Of a DNA stretch of 64,000 nt, positions 45,813 to 55,419 are shown piece by piece. The DNA is from Lactococcus termiticola (GTDB taxonomy: Bacteria > Bacillota > Bacilli > Lactobacillales > Streptococcaceae): the NCBI RefSeq assembly GCF_003116835.1, contig NZ_BFFO01000001.1, positions 186,001-250,000 of the forward strand. Reading direction: 5' to 3'. Under the pieces are notes generated by a model. The model was not told the DNA's origin, made no database searches, and worked only from the letters and a program-made list of their open reading frames with translations. The translations under genes were made by a program, and so were the position numbers. Each line of letters starts with the position of its first letter. Position 1 is the stretch's first letter.

Positions 45813-46619
45813 ATGAAAAAAAATAACGTAATCCTCTTATCGATCATCGGAGTCCTGGTTGTCGCCCTGGCGGTGGTCTTGGTTATCTTTGCCAATCGTC
45901 CTAAGAGCGACAACAGCTCTACAACTCAGACCGAGCAGACGGCTTCTCAGACGACAGGCTCAAGTAGCCAAAAGAGTCAGGCTGAACTTGATAAGCTGGA
46001 CCTGCCTCAGCTGTCAAGCAAGGTGGCTGAAGATGAAGCTGAGGTCAAAATCCAGACCTCTGAAGGCGACATTGCCATCAAGCTCTTCCCTAAAATCGCC
46101 CCGATGGCCGTGGAAAACTTCTTGAATCTGGCCAAAGATGGTTATTACAATAATAATAAATTCTTCCGGGTCATCAAGAATTTCATGATCCAATCCGGCG
46201 ACCCGACAGGCCAAGGGACCAGCAGCAAGTCGACAGTCAACAACAATCAGCCTTTTGCCGTCGAAGCCTCTGACAAGCTCTACAACATCCGTGGAGCCCT
46301 GTCTCTGGCCAATACCGGCCAGCCAAACTCTAGTAGTTCGCAGTTCTTCATCGTGCAAAACGCACAAGATGCGACCGCCCAAATCCAGGACCCAGGCAAG
46401 TATCCAACGAAGATTTTGGATGCCTACAAGCAGGGCGGTACGCCACAGCTTGACGGTAGCTATACCGTCTTCGGTCAAGTCATCTCGGGTCTCGAGGTCG
46501 TCGACAAGATTGCTTCTGGCGAAGTCAAGGCCAACCCTAGCTCAGGCGAGCAGTCTAGCCCTGTGAATCCTGTAACGATTACTGGCGTGAGCGTAGTTAA
46601 AGGTTGGGATTTCAAATAA
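45813..46619 (+). CDS. membrane-anchored cyclophilin-type peptidyl-prolyl isomerase
   Basis: 268 residues. An N-terminal membrane anchor (residues 5-28, VILLSIIGVLVVALAVVLVI) has no lipobox. A Ser/Thr/Gln-rich linker leads to a cyclophilin domain from about residue 70. KLFPKIAPMAVENFLNLAKD, FFRVIKNFMIQSGDP, SLANTGQPNSSSSQFFI and YTVFGQVISG are clear. It should help fold secreted proteins on the outer face of the membrane. It starts 6 nt after the -10 box. Terminator at 46630. Confidence 0.92.
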   Translation: MKKNNVILLSIIGVLVVALAVVLVIFANRPKSDNSSTTQTEQTASQTTGSSSQKSQAELDKLDLPQLSSKVAEDEAEVKIQTSEGDIAIKLFPKIAPMAVENFLNLAKDGYYNNNKFFRVIKNFMIQSGDPTGQGTSSKSTVNNNQPFAVEASDKLYNIRGALSLANTGQPNSSSSQFFIVQNAQDATAQIQDPGKYPTKILDAYKQGGTPQLDGSYTVFGQVISGLEVVDKIASGEVKANPSSGEQSSPVNPVTITGVSVVKGWDFK

Positions 46620-46629
46620 AGATAGGTAA

Positions 46630-46656
46630 GAAACAGCTCCGTCGGCTGTTTTTTTA
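46630..46656 (+). terminator. cyclophilin gene terminator
   Basis: AAACAGC-TCCGTCG-GCTGTTTTTTT. Confidence 0.8.
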
Positions 46657-46753
46657 CTTGCTTTTTTTGGGGTTTTTGATAAAATAATAAAGTACTTGTT
46701 TTGGACGCTTTCTGGCTTTGCTGAGAAATAAGGCCCACTCAAAAACTTAACAA

Positions 46754-46826
46754 GCCGCAATAGCTCAGTCGGTAGAGCAGCACCATGGTAAGGTGAAGGT
46801 CGTAGGTTCGATTCCTATTTGTGGCA
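46754..46826 (+). tRNA. tRNA-Thr (anticodon GGT)
   Basis: A 73-nt cloverleaf: acceptor GCCGCAA/TTGTGGC, D arm GCTC...GAGC, anticodon loop ATGGTAA (anticodon GGT), T arm GTAGG-TTCGATT-CCTAT, discriminator A. CCA is not encoded. The 27-43 pair at the base of the anticodon stem is G-A. It reads ACC and ACT codons. A terminator follows at 46850. Confidence 0.95.
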
Positions 46827-46849
46827 TACTTTACTTGTCAATACTTATC

Positions 46850-46882
46850 AAAAACGCCTTAAAACAGGCGTTTTCGTTTTTT
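46850..46882 (+). terminator. tRNA-Thr terminator
   Basis: AAAACGCCT-TAAAAC-AGGCGTTTTCGTTTTTT. Confidence 0.85.
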
Positions 46883-46916
46883 CTCTATCTCCATTTTTTT
46901 GGCACATCTTTGGCAC

Positions 46917-46950
46917 AAGAAAAGGCAGTCCACAGGACTGCCTTTTCACA
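46917..46950. terminator. terminator of the surface protein gene
   Basis: AAAAGGCAGTCC-ACA-GGACTGCCTTTT, symmetrical, about 25 bp past the minus-strand stop codon. Confidence 0.85.
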
Positions 46951-46972
46951 TCCATATTTCACTTCTCACTCC

Positions 46973-49900
46973 CTAAACTTCCGTCTTCTTCCTCCTCCTA
47001 TACTGCCCATAAACCACCAAACTCCAGATAATCAAGCCCAGTAGCGTAAAGCTCCAAGACAAGATACTTCCCAGTGGTGGTAACGAAGGACCTGGGCTCA
47101 CAGGGCTCACAGGACTTGCGAGCGGTGTTAGCTCTGCTTGTTGCTCTGCTTCATCCACTCTAAAGTTCGCAAACCTAATCCCCTGTGCGCCATCAATCGT
47201 CCCCCGATACTCTGGAAAATCACGATTATTCCCAAAGGTCAGGACATTATTCTCCAATCGGGCCAGGCGGATGTGGATACTAAGGTTGTCGGCGTAGCCT
47301 TGCTCTTGGTCCATGTAGGCGACAATGGCCGTATTTGTCCGCTGATAGCCGGTCGGTGCTTGGTTTTCACTGATGATGTAGAGATTTCCCCTGGCCATGT
47401 GGTTGAGGGTCTTCATGCCGGTCGCCTCACCCCGTTGTCCGGTGGACAGGGTCGCACCGGTCGTCGCATCGATGCCCAGTGCTTCAGCATCCTCGCCCTC
47501 GCCAGAGAGATGGAGTTGGTTCACATCAATGCTAGTCAGGGCATCAAATCTTATGCCTGTTGGTGGCGTGTAATGTTCCACCCATCTGAGGCGGAATTGG
47601 GCATCCATCGGCTGATTGGTCGTGCCGTCAACCTTCTGGATAGAGAAGGGATGGACGGCGTTGGACTCGACGTTGAAGCTAATAACAAAGGCATCGTCTG
47701 GGTCAACGACCGGACCTGTGTTAGCCAATCGTGGACTAGCGGTCAGCGTGCTCCTAAAGTCTACTCCACTGGTTTGGACCAATGGAAGGTGGCCCAGCAA
47801 GGGAGCGACCAAAACATCTCTCAGGGCGGCTTCTGCCTGGATGGCCTCGTCTGGCTTTTCGACCAACTGACGGTTGCCGTCAATTGACTCTTCCAGGTCC
47901 AACTGATTGGCATGGTGGCTCAGGGCCTGCTCCAGCGTCGGTGTATTGACAGTCCATTCGCCAATGCCCCCAAAGTAGGCGAATTGGCCGACCTGATTGA
48001 GCTTCGTTACTTTATAGCTCTTGCCAAAATCCAGCTCGATCAGCCGGTCGGGCTCATCTGGATTGTCAGAGGGCTCGACCAAACGGCCGTCCTCACCACT
48101 GGTGTAGATGCCGAGAATCTGGCTGTCTTCCAGTGCTTCTGGGAATGGCGTTGCAAACGAGGCAAAGAGGGGGATGATGTCAGCTCCACCTTCATCGGCT
48201 TCATTCTCATCTGCTTCAGACGCCTCCTGCCAGCTTCCCAGCTCTTCGATTCTAAAGTTCACGCCCGACATCGGACTGCTAAAGTCAGCATCCATCTTTG
48301 TGACATCAAGGTAAATCGGGAGGTCAATGATGCTGTTGGTCACATCGATGACCAGCTCACTCGCCGTGCCCAGGGCATCCCCAGGAGTCGTCACATAGTG
48401 GCGGTCATAGGTCGGAGTCTGGTAGCCATCTGGGACCTCTGCCTCGAGGACAAAGTAATGAATCAGGTTGCCGGTCGCATCTCGCTTCGGCACTGTGATT
48501 TGATAGGCGTCGTTGACCGTCGTGATGACGACAGGTTCTCCAGCCTCATTCAGGACCTGCTCCCCGCCCAAGAGGCTATCGGGGTCGTCCGACCGCCAGA
48601 GCTGGAGCTCGACCGCATCAGGCCTGAGATGACCGGCATCATTCTGGTCATTCCAGAACTTTTGTCCTCGGATGACAAGTTGTTCGTTATTTTCAAAGCT
48701 GTTGGTAATCTCTAAATAAGGCTCCAGGGCTGTGAGGTCGCTGGTATCTGTGGCCGTATAGTGGTCTAGCTCATCCACTTCCTGAACGCTATAAATATAT
48801 CGCTCTTTGGCTGACTTCCAGACCTGGAGGTCTGTAAAGTTATGTTGCCAGTTGTCTTCTGCCGTGACCGTGACGGCTTCGCCCACCGGCAGGGCTGCTT
48901 CATCTCCTTCAACCATCCGATAGAGCTGGACCGTGATGCTCTCAGGACGCCAGCCGGCCGTATCGTCAAAGTCGACCCACTGCTTTGTGAAAGGCAGGGT
49001 CATCTTCTCTGGTGTAAGGGTATTTTCGATGTCAATGATTCTACCTTCATTCGAGCCATTTTCTCTCTCAATGCTCCGGCTATTATAATTAGAAACAGGA
49101 GATTCTTCAATTTTATAGTCATAGAATTCTCCATTTTCATCCGTAAACTCCCAGTAATCAAAGTCATAGGACCAGTTGCCCTCCTCATCAGGACTGACTG
49201 TCAAGCTCTTTATTGGGTCAGGATTTTGTTCCCTATTTCTATATAAATTAACCGTTATTTCATCTGGTCTAAAACTCTCGTCTCCATTCTCATTAGCCCA
49301 AATTTTCTGTCCTTTAATATTGAATAGATCATGTGCATTTTTTAATGTCAATCGGAAGCTACTATCTTCCTCATCCTTCAGAGGAGTAAAGGCAGAGTAT
49401 TCCCTATTTGCATTTTCCCCATAGTCAACTGTAATCTGATTACTAGCGTCGACCTTAATAATCCAAGGTCCACCTTGACGGTAGCCTGGGAGTGGCTCTG
49501 TTTCTACAAGATGGTAAGTCTTGCCTAACTCAAAACGGAAGTTTTCAATTATCTGATCACTTGCATTCCAGTCATCCTTACTATCAAAGTCGCCAGCCTT
49601 CCAGATAATAGAAGCGCCAAGTTCAGCTTCCTCTGCTCCAGCCGACTGACTCTGCCCCACCATAATTACTGTTCCTGCCTCGTCAGAGAGCTTAAACATT
49701 GCTCCACTGGCCTGGGAGTTTCGATCCGATTTTTTTCTCAAGTCAAACTTCCAACGTTCAAAATTAGTCGCTGTCATCCCCGTAAAGCTACTGGTGTAAA
49801 CAGAGCTGAGGCCAACTTCGCCGACAAGTTGATAGTCAAAGTTGACACCTTGGTTGTTGTAAAGGGGAAGGTTGACAGTTTGACCGTCAAGTGTCAACTG

Positions 49901-51742
49901 CTTGACAGCGGTCTGTTGCCATTCTCCGGAAGTAGGGTCACCGGTCAAGCTGAGCGAGGCGGTCTGCCAGCTGTCATCAGCTGTCGTCTCCTTCCGCTCG
50001 ATTTGCAGGCTGATTTGCTCTGGTCGCTCGCCTCCTGCATTCTCCCGGTCTTCCCAGACCTTCTTCACATCGAGCTCAGTGCCAGGTGCCTTGCCAGATG
50101 GCACAGCAAAGGGGAGTCTCAGGAGCTTGAGTTGCTCGGGACTCGGCGTAAAGTAGGTCTCGTCCTTGTCTGAGATAAACTGCCAGGTCTCTGGCTGGAA
50201 ATCCTTGCCCTCGGTCAAAATCCGGACCTGGTGGTGGATTTGGATTTCCTGGCCCCGGCCCAGGGTCAGCTGGGAGAGGTTGATTTTGCCATCATTGTAG
50301 CTGGCTGTGAAGCTGTTTTCTTGCTCCTCGCCATACTCAAAGTACTTGGTCGAGACCGTGCCAGCTTCATAGGCAAAGCCATCGCCGATTTTAATCTGAA
50401 CGGAGCCGTTTGAGACGGTGTCAAAGAAGCTCATGATAGTCCGGTTGAGGTAGTTGCCCAGCTCTTGCGGGTCGTAGGTGTTCATGTAGAAATAGGGATT
50501 GGTTGTGAGCCGCTCCATATTGCTCCTGATTTGATCGGCTGAAAAGCCTGAGACCGTCTGCCCTTGATAGGTATAGTTATTTGTCCCGTTTTGGAGGGCA
50601 ATCCCGATACCGTGGACTTCGATACCGGCGCTCTTGAGCTGGTCGGCCTGATAGATGGTCGCCGGGAAGAGACTGTTATAATGAAGGGCGTTGTCGCTTG
50701 TGCTATTGTCGCCCACCAGATTCCGGGCGGTCACACCGCCATTAACCCCTGACTGTGACCAGTCGATGTATCTGGGCTGGTTGCTAGATAAAGGATTACG
50801 ACTCGTGCTATTCCCAACGATTCGCCCAGAATTATTCTGATCAGTCGCCGTGACCTCGCCGATGTCGACCAGGTGGTTACCGTTGCTATCCGACGCCCCA
50901 GTAATAGCATTGGCATAGGTCGGCACGCCATCCGTCAAGAGAATCACGACCTTCTTGCGACCCGCTTCTTCAGGAGCAGATAGCATCTCGCCCGCCTTTC
51001 TCAATCCTGCCTGAGTAAAAGTATAATTCCCACTGTCTGCTTGAGCAGGCGTCGCCGAATTTAAGAGCCTTTGTTGGTCCGAATTAAAATTTCCAATATT
51101 GACAAAGCGGCTACCCGTATCATAAATACCGCTACCATAGGCGACGTGGCCAATCCTAACCATATCTGGCGACATGCCAGAGGCTTCCATGATTGAGGTC
51201 AGACTGCTCGTAAAGTTGTTAATGGCATAGTTGAGCCAATACATCCTATTGTGACCAGCTGTCTGGTCGTTCATAGAGGCTGAGTGGTCTGCCACCAGGA
51301 CGATACTGATTTTCTCCTGCTCATCCTGCCTGAGCTGATTTCCCCTCACATTCGTGAAGACATCATAAAGCCCAGGCGTAGAGGTCTGCCTGGCAAATTG
51401 ACGCATCGCATAGTCTTCATTAGGATAAGTAATATAGTGACTGGTAAAGTTGTCCTCAAGGCCGACAGGATTGACGCCCGTACTGCTCGCCAGGAAATCA
51501 TGACTCCCCGGAGCTGTGTTCCCTGTGTGATTGACAACGTCCTCTTGCCCTTGCAAGGTCCAAGAGTTCTCCGCATCCGCCCTGTCTTCATCCGTCGCAT
51601 AACGGGGCTGGATGACCGGATTGTCTGCTCTCGGGCTGAGACTATTCGACAAGCTCAGATTCCAAAAGTTCAATACTGAAGGGAGGAGAATCACCCCTAA
51701 AGAAAAGACCTTCCAGAACTTCGCACGATTCTTTTTCTTCAT
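46973..51742 (-). CDS. large VWA/Cna_B cell-surface protein with atypical LPPLG sorting signal
   Basis: 1589 residues. After a signal sequence (1-38), a von Willebrand A domain spans about 145-440; MIDAS residues are in VADHSASMND (Asp152) and ILLTDGVPTY. Repeated Cna_B-type beta domains follow, each opening with KxWxD/N..RP: KVWEDRENAGGERPEQI (about 550), QKIWANENGDESFRPDEI, KQWVDFDDTAGWRPESI, QKFWNDQNDAGHLRPDAV. Prealbumin-like domains come last (VTKMDADFSSPMSG, IQKVDGTTNQPMDA). The tail is LPPLGS, a helix and RRRKK. It resembles a pilus tip adhesin, but no sortase or major pilin gene is nearby. ATG after AAGGAAGTG. Confidence 0.88.
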   Translation of the reverse strand: MKKKNRAKFWKVFSLGVILLPSVLNFWNLSLSNSLSPRADNPVIQPRYATDEDRADAENSWTLQGQEDVVNHTGNTAPGSHDFLASSTGVNPVGLEDNFTSHYITYPNEDYAMRQFARQTSTPGLYDVFTNVRGNQLRQDEQEKISIVLVADHSASMNDQTAGHNRMYWLNYAINNFTSSLTSIMEASGMSPDMVRIGHVAYGSGIYDTGSRFVNIGNFNSDQQRLLNSATPAQADSGNYTFTQAGLRKAGEMLSAPEEAGRKKVVILLTDGVPTYANAITGASDSNGNHLVDIGEVTATDQNNSGRIVGNSTSRNPLSSNQPRYIDWSQSGVNGGVTARNLVGDNSTSDNALHYNSLFPATIYQADQLKSAGIEVHGIGIALQNGTNNYTYQGQTVSGFSADQIRSNMERLTTNPYFYMNTYDPQELGNYLNRTIMSFFDTVSNGSVQIKIGDGFAYEAGTVSTKYFEYGEEQENSFTASYNDGKINLSQLTLGRGQEIQIHHQVRILTEGKDFQPETWQFISDKDETYFTPSPEQLKLLRLPFAVPSGKAPGTELDVKKVWEDRENAGGERPEQISLQIERKETTADDSWQTASLSLTGDPTSGEWQQTAVKQLTLDGQTVNLPLYNNQGVNFDYQLVGEVGLSSVYTSSFTGMTATNFERWKFDLRKKSDRNSQASGAMFKLSDEAGTVIMVGQSQSAGAEEAELGASIIWKAGDFDSKDDWNASDQIIENFRFELGKTYHLVETEPLPGYRQGGPWIIKVDASNQITVDYGENANREYSAFTPLKDEEDSSFRLTLKNAHDLFNIKGQKIWANENGDESFRPDEITVNLYRNREQNPDPIKSLTVSPDEEGNWSYDFDYWEFTDENGEFYDYKIEESPVSNYNSRSIERENGSNEGRIIDIENTLTPEKMTLPFTKQWVDFDDTAGWRPESITVQLYRMVEGDEAALPVGEAVTVTAEDNWQHNFTDLQVWKSAKERYIYSVQEVDELDHYTATDTSDLTALEPYLEITNSFENNEQLVIRGQKFWNDQNDAGHLRPDAVELQLWRSDDPDSLLGGEQVLNEAGEPVVITTVNDAYQITVPKRDATGNLIHYFVLEAEVPDGYQTPTYDRHYVTTPGDALGTASELVIDVTNSIIDLPIYLDVTKMDADFSSPMSGVNFRIEELGSWQEASEADENEADEGGADIIPLFASFATPFPEALEDSQILGIYTSGEDGRLVEPSDNPDEPDRLIELDFGKSYKVTKLNQVGQFAYFGGIGEWTVNTPTLEQALSHHANQLDLEESIDGNRQLVEKPDEAIQAEAALRDVLVAPLLGHLPLVQTSGVDFRSTLTASPRLANTGPVVDPDDAFVISFNVESNAVHPFSIQKVDGTTNQPMDAQFRLRWVEHYTPPTGIRFDALTSIDVNQLHLSGEGEDAEALGIDATTGATLSTGQRGEATGMKTLNHMARGNLYIISENQAPTGYQRTNTAIVAYMDQEQGYADNLSIHIRLARLENNVLTFGNNRDFPEYRGTIDGAQGIRFANFRVDEAEQQAELTPLASPVSPVSPGPSLPPLGSILSWSFTLLGLIIWSLVVYGQYRRRKKTEV

Positions 51743-51891
51743 GCCTACACTTCCTTTTTATCATATTTTTATAATAATTATCTCATAATAAACTTTGTTT
51801 AAGAACTGATATCCGGAAAACACGGTAGGACGAGCCTTCAGCAAAAGGCAAAGCCCCCGCCAAAGGCGGGAGCGAAGCTCAAAAAAAGGGA

Positions 51892-52063
51892 GGGGATTTT
51901 CTAATAATGGGAAGACAAGCAGCTCCGCTGCTTAGTCTGCCGCACAGGGGAGATCCGCAAGTAGTGTTGCTTTGCCATGCGACGGCTCGCGTAAGCGAGA
52001 CTAAGCAGGGCTTAGCAACACTCGAAGCTAGCTCCCCGAGCACCCATTATTAGAAACATCCCC
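51892..52063 (+). ncRNA. family-2 covarying structured element, copy A
   Basis: P1: GGGGATTTTCTAATAATGGG pairs with CCCATTATTAGAAACATCCCC. Arm 1: AAGCAGC-TCC-GCTGCTT extended by AGAC/GTCT past one bulged A. Arm 2: GGGGAG / CTCCCC, then AGTGTTGCT / AGCAACACT, then CTCGC-GTAA-GCGAG. Fixed unpaired pieces are ATCCGCAAGT, CGACGG and ACTAAG. Copy B at 62850 has the same plan with other stem sequences. A wider pairing GGTAGGACG (51824) with CGTCCTACC (52151) may enclose it. Whether it is transcribed is unknown. Confidence 0.75.
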
Positions 52064-52275
52064 AAGCCCGAAGGGCCACTCCACCGAAGGTGGCCCAAAA
52101 GGCAAAAGCCACCTGCAAGGTAAAAAAGAGCAAAAAAAAAAATCCATGAGCGTCCTACCTATAAAAAGGCAGACAGAGCTAGACTAAGCAGTGCTACTCC
52201 CTAATTAATAGGAACTCTAGCACACCGCCAACATCATAACACTCAAGAGATTTTATTTTTTAATTTCTGCTCAAA

Positions 52276-52656
52276 TTAGACAAGCTCGATGATTGCCATT
52301 GGGGCTGCATCACCACGACGTGGTTCTGTCTTAAGGATACGAGTGTATCCACCGTTACGGCCTTCATAACGTTTAGCAATGTCGTTAAACAATTTTTGAA
52401 GTGCAGTTGGGAATGACTCAGTTTCTTCGTTGAAGTCGTTGATCGCGATTTCGTTACGAACATAAGCTGCTGCTTGACGACGTGAGTGAAGATCACCACG
52501 TTTACCAAGCGTAATCATTTTTTCAACAGTACGACGCACTTCTTTAGCGCGGGCTTCAGTTGTCACGATTGATTCGTTCAAAAGCAAATCAGTTGTGAGG
52601 TCACGAAGCATAGCTTTACGTTGTGACGATGTACGTCCGAGTTTACGATAGCTCAT
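52276..52656 (-). CDS. rplQ: 50S ribosomal protein L17
   Basis: 126 residues, the bacterial L17 of the large subunit near the exit tunnel. It starts [20 protein letters not shown] and has the [19 protein letters not shown] core. Last gene of the alpha operon. ATG with AAAGGAG upstream, 18 bp after rpoA. No clear terminator was found between it and the family-2 element downstream. Confidence 0.97.
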   Translation of the reverse strand: MSYRKLGRTSSQRKAMLRDLTTDLLLNESIVTTEARAKEVRRTVEKMITLGKRGDLHSRRQAAAYVRNEIAINDFNEETESFPTALQKLFNDIAKRYEGRNGGYTRILKTEPRRGDAAPMAIIELV

Positions 52657-52674
52657 AATTTCTCCTTTACTAGA

Positions 52675-53613
52675 TTATTTTCTTTTTTTAAGGGAAAGTC
52701 CCAATTCAGCCAATTTAGATTTCACTTCTTCGACTGATTTATGACCGAGGTTCTTGACTTTAATCATTTCTGCTTCAGTCATTTCAACGATGTCAGCGAC
52801 GTTGTTGATACCGGCACGTTTCAAACCATTGTAGGCACGAACTGAGAAGTCCATTTCTTCGATGATTTTATCCAAAACGCGTTCAGTCTTAACTTCTTCT
52901 TTGACAACGAGTGTTTCAGCTTCTTGAGCGATTTCTGACAAGTTAGTGAAGAGGTCAAGATGATCCTTCAAGATCTTTGCAGAGAGGCTCAGTGCATCGT
53001 CAGCGACGATGGTGCCGTTGGTTGAGATTTCAAGTGTCAACTTGTCGTAGTTTGAGACACCACCCACACGGGCAGGTTCTACCTGATAGTTGACCTTGCT
53101 TACTGGTGTGTAAAGGGAATCGACTGCAATCGTACCGATTGGAGCGCCTTCGACCTTGTTTTCATCAGCAGGCACATAACCATAACCTTTTTTGACTGTC
53201 ATCACAGCACGCATAGAGTGACCTTCTGCGATAGTGAACAAGTGATGGTCTTTGTTGACAATCTCAATATCGCTATCCGTCAAAATATCACCTGCCGTTA
53301 CGTCCATTGGACCAGTCACGTCAAGTTCGATTTGTTTTTCTGAGTCGACGTAAGATTTGATGGCAATGCCTTTGACAGCAAGGACAATCTGCACCACGTC
53401 TTCACGGACACCAGGGATGGTCGCAAATTCGTGTTGAACCCCTTCAATCTGGATTGAAGTAACAGCCGCACCTGGAAGTGATGATAAGAGTACCCGACGC
53501 AAAGAGTTACCCAAAGTTGTACCATAGCCACGTTCAAGTGGTTCTACTACAAATTTTCCGTAGTTTTCTTTTTCGTCGAATTTTGTAATTTTTGGTTTTT
53601 CAAACTCAATCAT
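52675..53613 (-). CDS. rpoA: RNA polymerase alpha subunit
   Basis: 312 residues. The N-terminal domain ([18 protein letters not shown]) dimerises and nucleates core assembly. The C-terminal domain (about 245-312, [20 protein letters not shown]) binds UP elements and activators. Standard length. Within infA-rpmJ-rpsM-rpsK-rpoA-rplQ, start after GAGGAG. Confidence 0.98.
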   Translation of the reverse strand: MIEFEKPKITKFDEKENYGKFVVEPLERGYGTTLGNSLRRVLLSSLPGAAVTSIQIEGVQHEFATIPGVREDVVQIVLAVKGIAIKSYVDSEKQIELDVTGPMDVTAGDILTDSDIEIVNKDHHLFTIAEGHSMRAVMTVKKGYGYVPADENKVEGAPIGTIAVDSLYTPVSKVNYQVEPARVGGVSNYDKLTLEISTNGTIVADDALSLSAKILKDHLDLFTNLSEIAQEAETLVVKEEVKTERVLDKIIEEMDFSVRAYNGLKRAGINNVADIVEMTEAEMIKVKNLGHKSVEEVKSKLAELGLSLKKRK

Positions 53614-53664
53614 GTATAGTCTCCTCTAAAACGATAAGTGGAAGGTGCAATAATTTCCTAGGAA

Positions 53665-54048
53665 TTATACACGACGACGTTTTGGAGGACGTGCACCATT
53701 GTGAGGTACAGGAGTCACATCACTGATAGCAGTGACGTTAAGACCTGCAGCTGCAAGGGCACGAATCGCTGATTCACGACCTGAACCAGGACCTTTAACA
53801 GTAACAGAGACAGTTTTCAAACCTTGTTCTTGGGCAGCTTTAGCAGCAGCTTCTGACGCCATTTGAGCGGCGAATGGTGTAGACTTCTTAGAACCCTTGA
53901 AACCAAGTGCTCCAGCTGAAGACCAAGCCAATGCATTCCCATGAACATCTGTAATCATAACGATCGTGTTGTTGAAAGTTGCTTGAATGTGGACGATACC
54001 AGATTCAATATTCTTTTTCACACGACGTTTACGTGTAACTTTTGGCAT
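53665..54048 (-). CDS. rpsK: 30S ribosomal protein S11
   Basis: 127 residues with the conserved [15 protein letters not shown] and [18 protein letters not shown] segments; ends [12 protein letters not shown]. Platform protein of the small subunit. Standard alpha operon position. Confidence 0.98.
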   Translation of the reverse strand: MPKVTRKRRVKKNIESGIVHIQATFNNTIVMITDVHGNALAWSSAGALGFKGSKKSTPFAAQMASEAAAKAAQEQGLKTVSVTVKGPGSGRESAIRALAAAGLNVTAISDVTPVPHNGARPPKRRRV

Positions 54049-54068
54049 TTGAACTCCTTTCTATTTAA

Positions 54069-54434
54069 TTATTTTTTCTTGCCTGCGATTGATTTAGCAG
54101 GGCCTTTACGCGTACGCGCATTGTTCTTAGTATTTTGTCCACGTGTAGGCAATCCACGACGGTGACGCATACCACGGTAGCTACCGATTTCCATCAAACG
54201 TTTGATGTTAAGGTTGACTTCACGACGAAGGTCACCTTCAAGTTTCAAACCGTCAAGTTCACGACGAATCGCATCTTCTTGGTCAGTTGTGAGATCCTTA
54301 GTACGGATATCTTCTGAAACATTAGCGGCAGCAAGTACTTTTTTAGATGTTTGAAGTCCAACACCGTAAACGTATGTCAATGAAATAACGATACGTTTTT
54401 CGTTTGGAATATCAACTCCAGCAAAACGAGCCAT
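54069..54434 (-). CDS. rpsM: 30S ribosomal protein S13
   Basis: 121 residues: [20 protein letters not shown] at the start and [19 protein letters not shown] near the end. Head protein of the small subunit. 20 bp upstream of rpsK. Confidence 0.98.
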   Translation of the reverse strand: MARFAGVDIPNEKRIVISLTYVYGVGLQTSKKVLAAANVSEDIRTKDLTTDQEDAIRRELDGLKLEGDLRREVNLNIKRLMEIGSYRGMRHRRGLPTRGQNTKNNARTRKGPAKSIAGKKK

Positions 54435-54451
54435 AATTTAGTTTTTCCTTT

Positions 54452-54568
54452 CTATCCCTGACGTTGTTTGTGTTTTGGATTGGCAGGGCAAATTACCATA
54501 ACACGACCGTTACGACGAATAACTTTACAGTATTCGCAAATTGGTTTAACTGATGGTCTTACTTTCAT
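54452..54568 (-). CDS. rpmJ: 50S ribosomal protein L36
   Basis: 38 residues, [19 protein letters not shown] and [13 protein letters not shown]. This is the zinc-binding C+ form (CxxC...C...H). Between infA and rpsM with a normal ribosome site. Confidence 0.97.
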
Positions 54569-54628
54569 TGTGTCTTCCTTTCTATTGGTTACTGCGTAAG
54601 TCGGACTTACGCTCAATGAATGTGTCCA

Positions 54629-54847
54629 TTACTTAAAGCGGTAAGTGATTCGACCACGTGTCAAATCGTAGGGGCTCATCTCCACTTGGACACGGTCACC
54701 AGTCAGGATACGGATATAGTTTTTCCGCATCTTTCCTGAGATGGTCGCCAAGATTTGATGGCCATTTTCGAGTTCAACAGTGAACATTGCATTCGGCATG
54801 GTATCGACTACCTTGCCTTCAATTTCGATAACATCATCTTTTGCCAA
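54629..54847 (-). CDS. infA: translation initiation factor IF-1
   Basis: 72 residues, an OB-fold protein that blocks the A site during initiation: [20 protein letters not shown] and [20 protein letters not shown]. The start is a TTG at 54847 preceded by AAGGAGG; a longer frame from an upstream ATG would add unrelated residues. It has its own promoter at 54909, rather than reading from adk. Confidence 0.96.
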   Translation of the reverse strand: MAKDDVIEIEGKVVDTMPNAMFTVELENGHQILATISGKMRKNYIRILTGDRVQVEMSPYDLTRGRITYRFK

Positions 54848-54908
54848 GCAAAAGTACCTCCTTAAGTATCTCCGAAAGATATTTCTATCTAAAAAGTCGG
54901 ACTGATAT

Positions 54909-54937
54909 ATTTTAACATAATTGCTTGTCAAATGCAA
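54909..54937 (-). promoter_or_regulatory. infA (alpha operon) promoter
   Basis: -35 TTGCAT (54932-54937), 17-bp spacer, extended -10 TGTTAAAAT (54909-54917). Confidence 0.75.
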
Positions 54938-55007
54938 TAGGATTTTGCTCTTTTGTTTTTATTTTTCGGGAGATGTTTGTTGGGATGAGGAATGGCTCTG
55001 CCGAGGC

Positions 55008-55158
55008 AGTTGGCGGGGTTCGTTCCGCTACGGCATCTTACAAGAGAACTGTGGGGGCCGCGAGCAGCCCGCTTCGCGGTCTCATTGCTAAATCGGGAGC
55101 CTTGCGGTCTCCCAATTTGCCTGATTTCACAGTTTCTTGCAAGATGCCTTCACTTCTG
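55008..55158 (-). repeat. family-1 three-way-junction repeat, copy 11
   Basis: The outer stem GGCATCTTACAAGAGAACTGTG pairs with CACAGTTTCTTGCAAGATGCC. Arm I, AAATCGGGAGACC..GGCTCCCAATTT, has one mismatch. Arm II is GCAATGAGACCGCGAAGCGGGCTGCTCGC. The outer stem sequence is unrelated to that of other copies. Confidence 0.87.
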
Positions 55159-55207
55159 ACTATTGTAGTTTTGATTTATCATAAAAATTTGAATGTCGCT
55201 GAGCGGA

Positions 55208-55403
55208 GCTAGAATTGGGGCCAGCCATAGCTGATAAAAAAGGCAAAAGCGGAGACCCACAGGGGCTCCGCTTTTAGCTATGGAAGCCGAAGGCTTCGCT
55301 TGGCCCATGCGACTAGTCGCTTTAGCGACTTAGCGAGCATGGAGAGCGTAGTGGCGATAGCCACGTAGATGGCCCATCAGCTATGGCTGGCCCCAATTCT
55401 AGC
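55208..55403 (+). repeat. family-1 repeat, enlarged copy 12 with extra arms
   Basis: The outer stem is a perfect 28 bp (55208-55235 with 55376-55403, GCTAGAATTGGGGCC...). Arm I, AAAAGCGGAGACC / GGGGCTCCGCTTTT, is perfect. Arm II is GCTATGGAAGCCGAAGGCTTCGCTTGG. About 60 nt follow, with two further hairpins (AGTCGCT-TT-AGCGACT and GTGGC-GATA-GCCAC). It directly follows the adk stop codon on the minus strand. Confidence 0.87.
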
Positions 55404-55419
55404 GGAGCCTAGCTTCAAA

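Noticed and set aside
46754-46930. Integrated element at tRNA-Thr, with a repeated TTTGGCACA beyond it
   Set aside because: No integrase gene, no second tRNA 3' copy and ordinary terminators on both sides.
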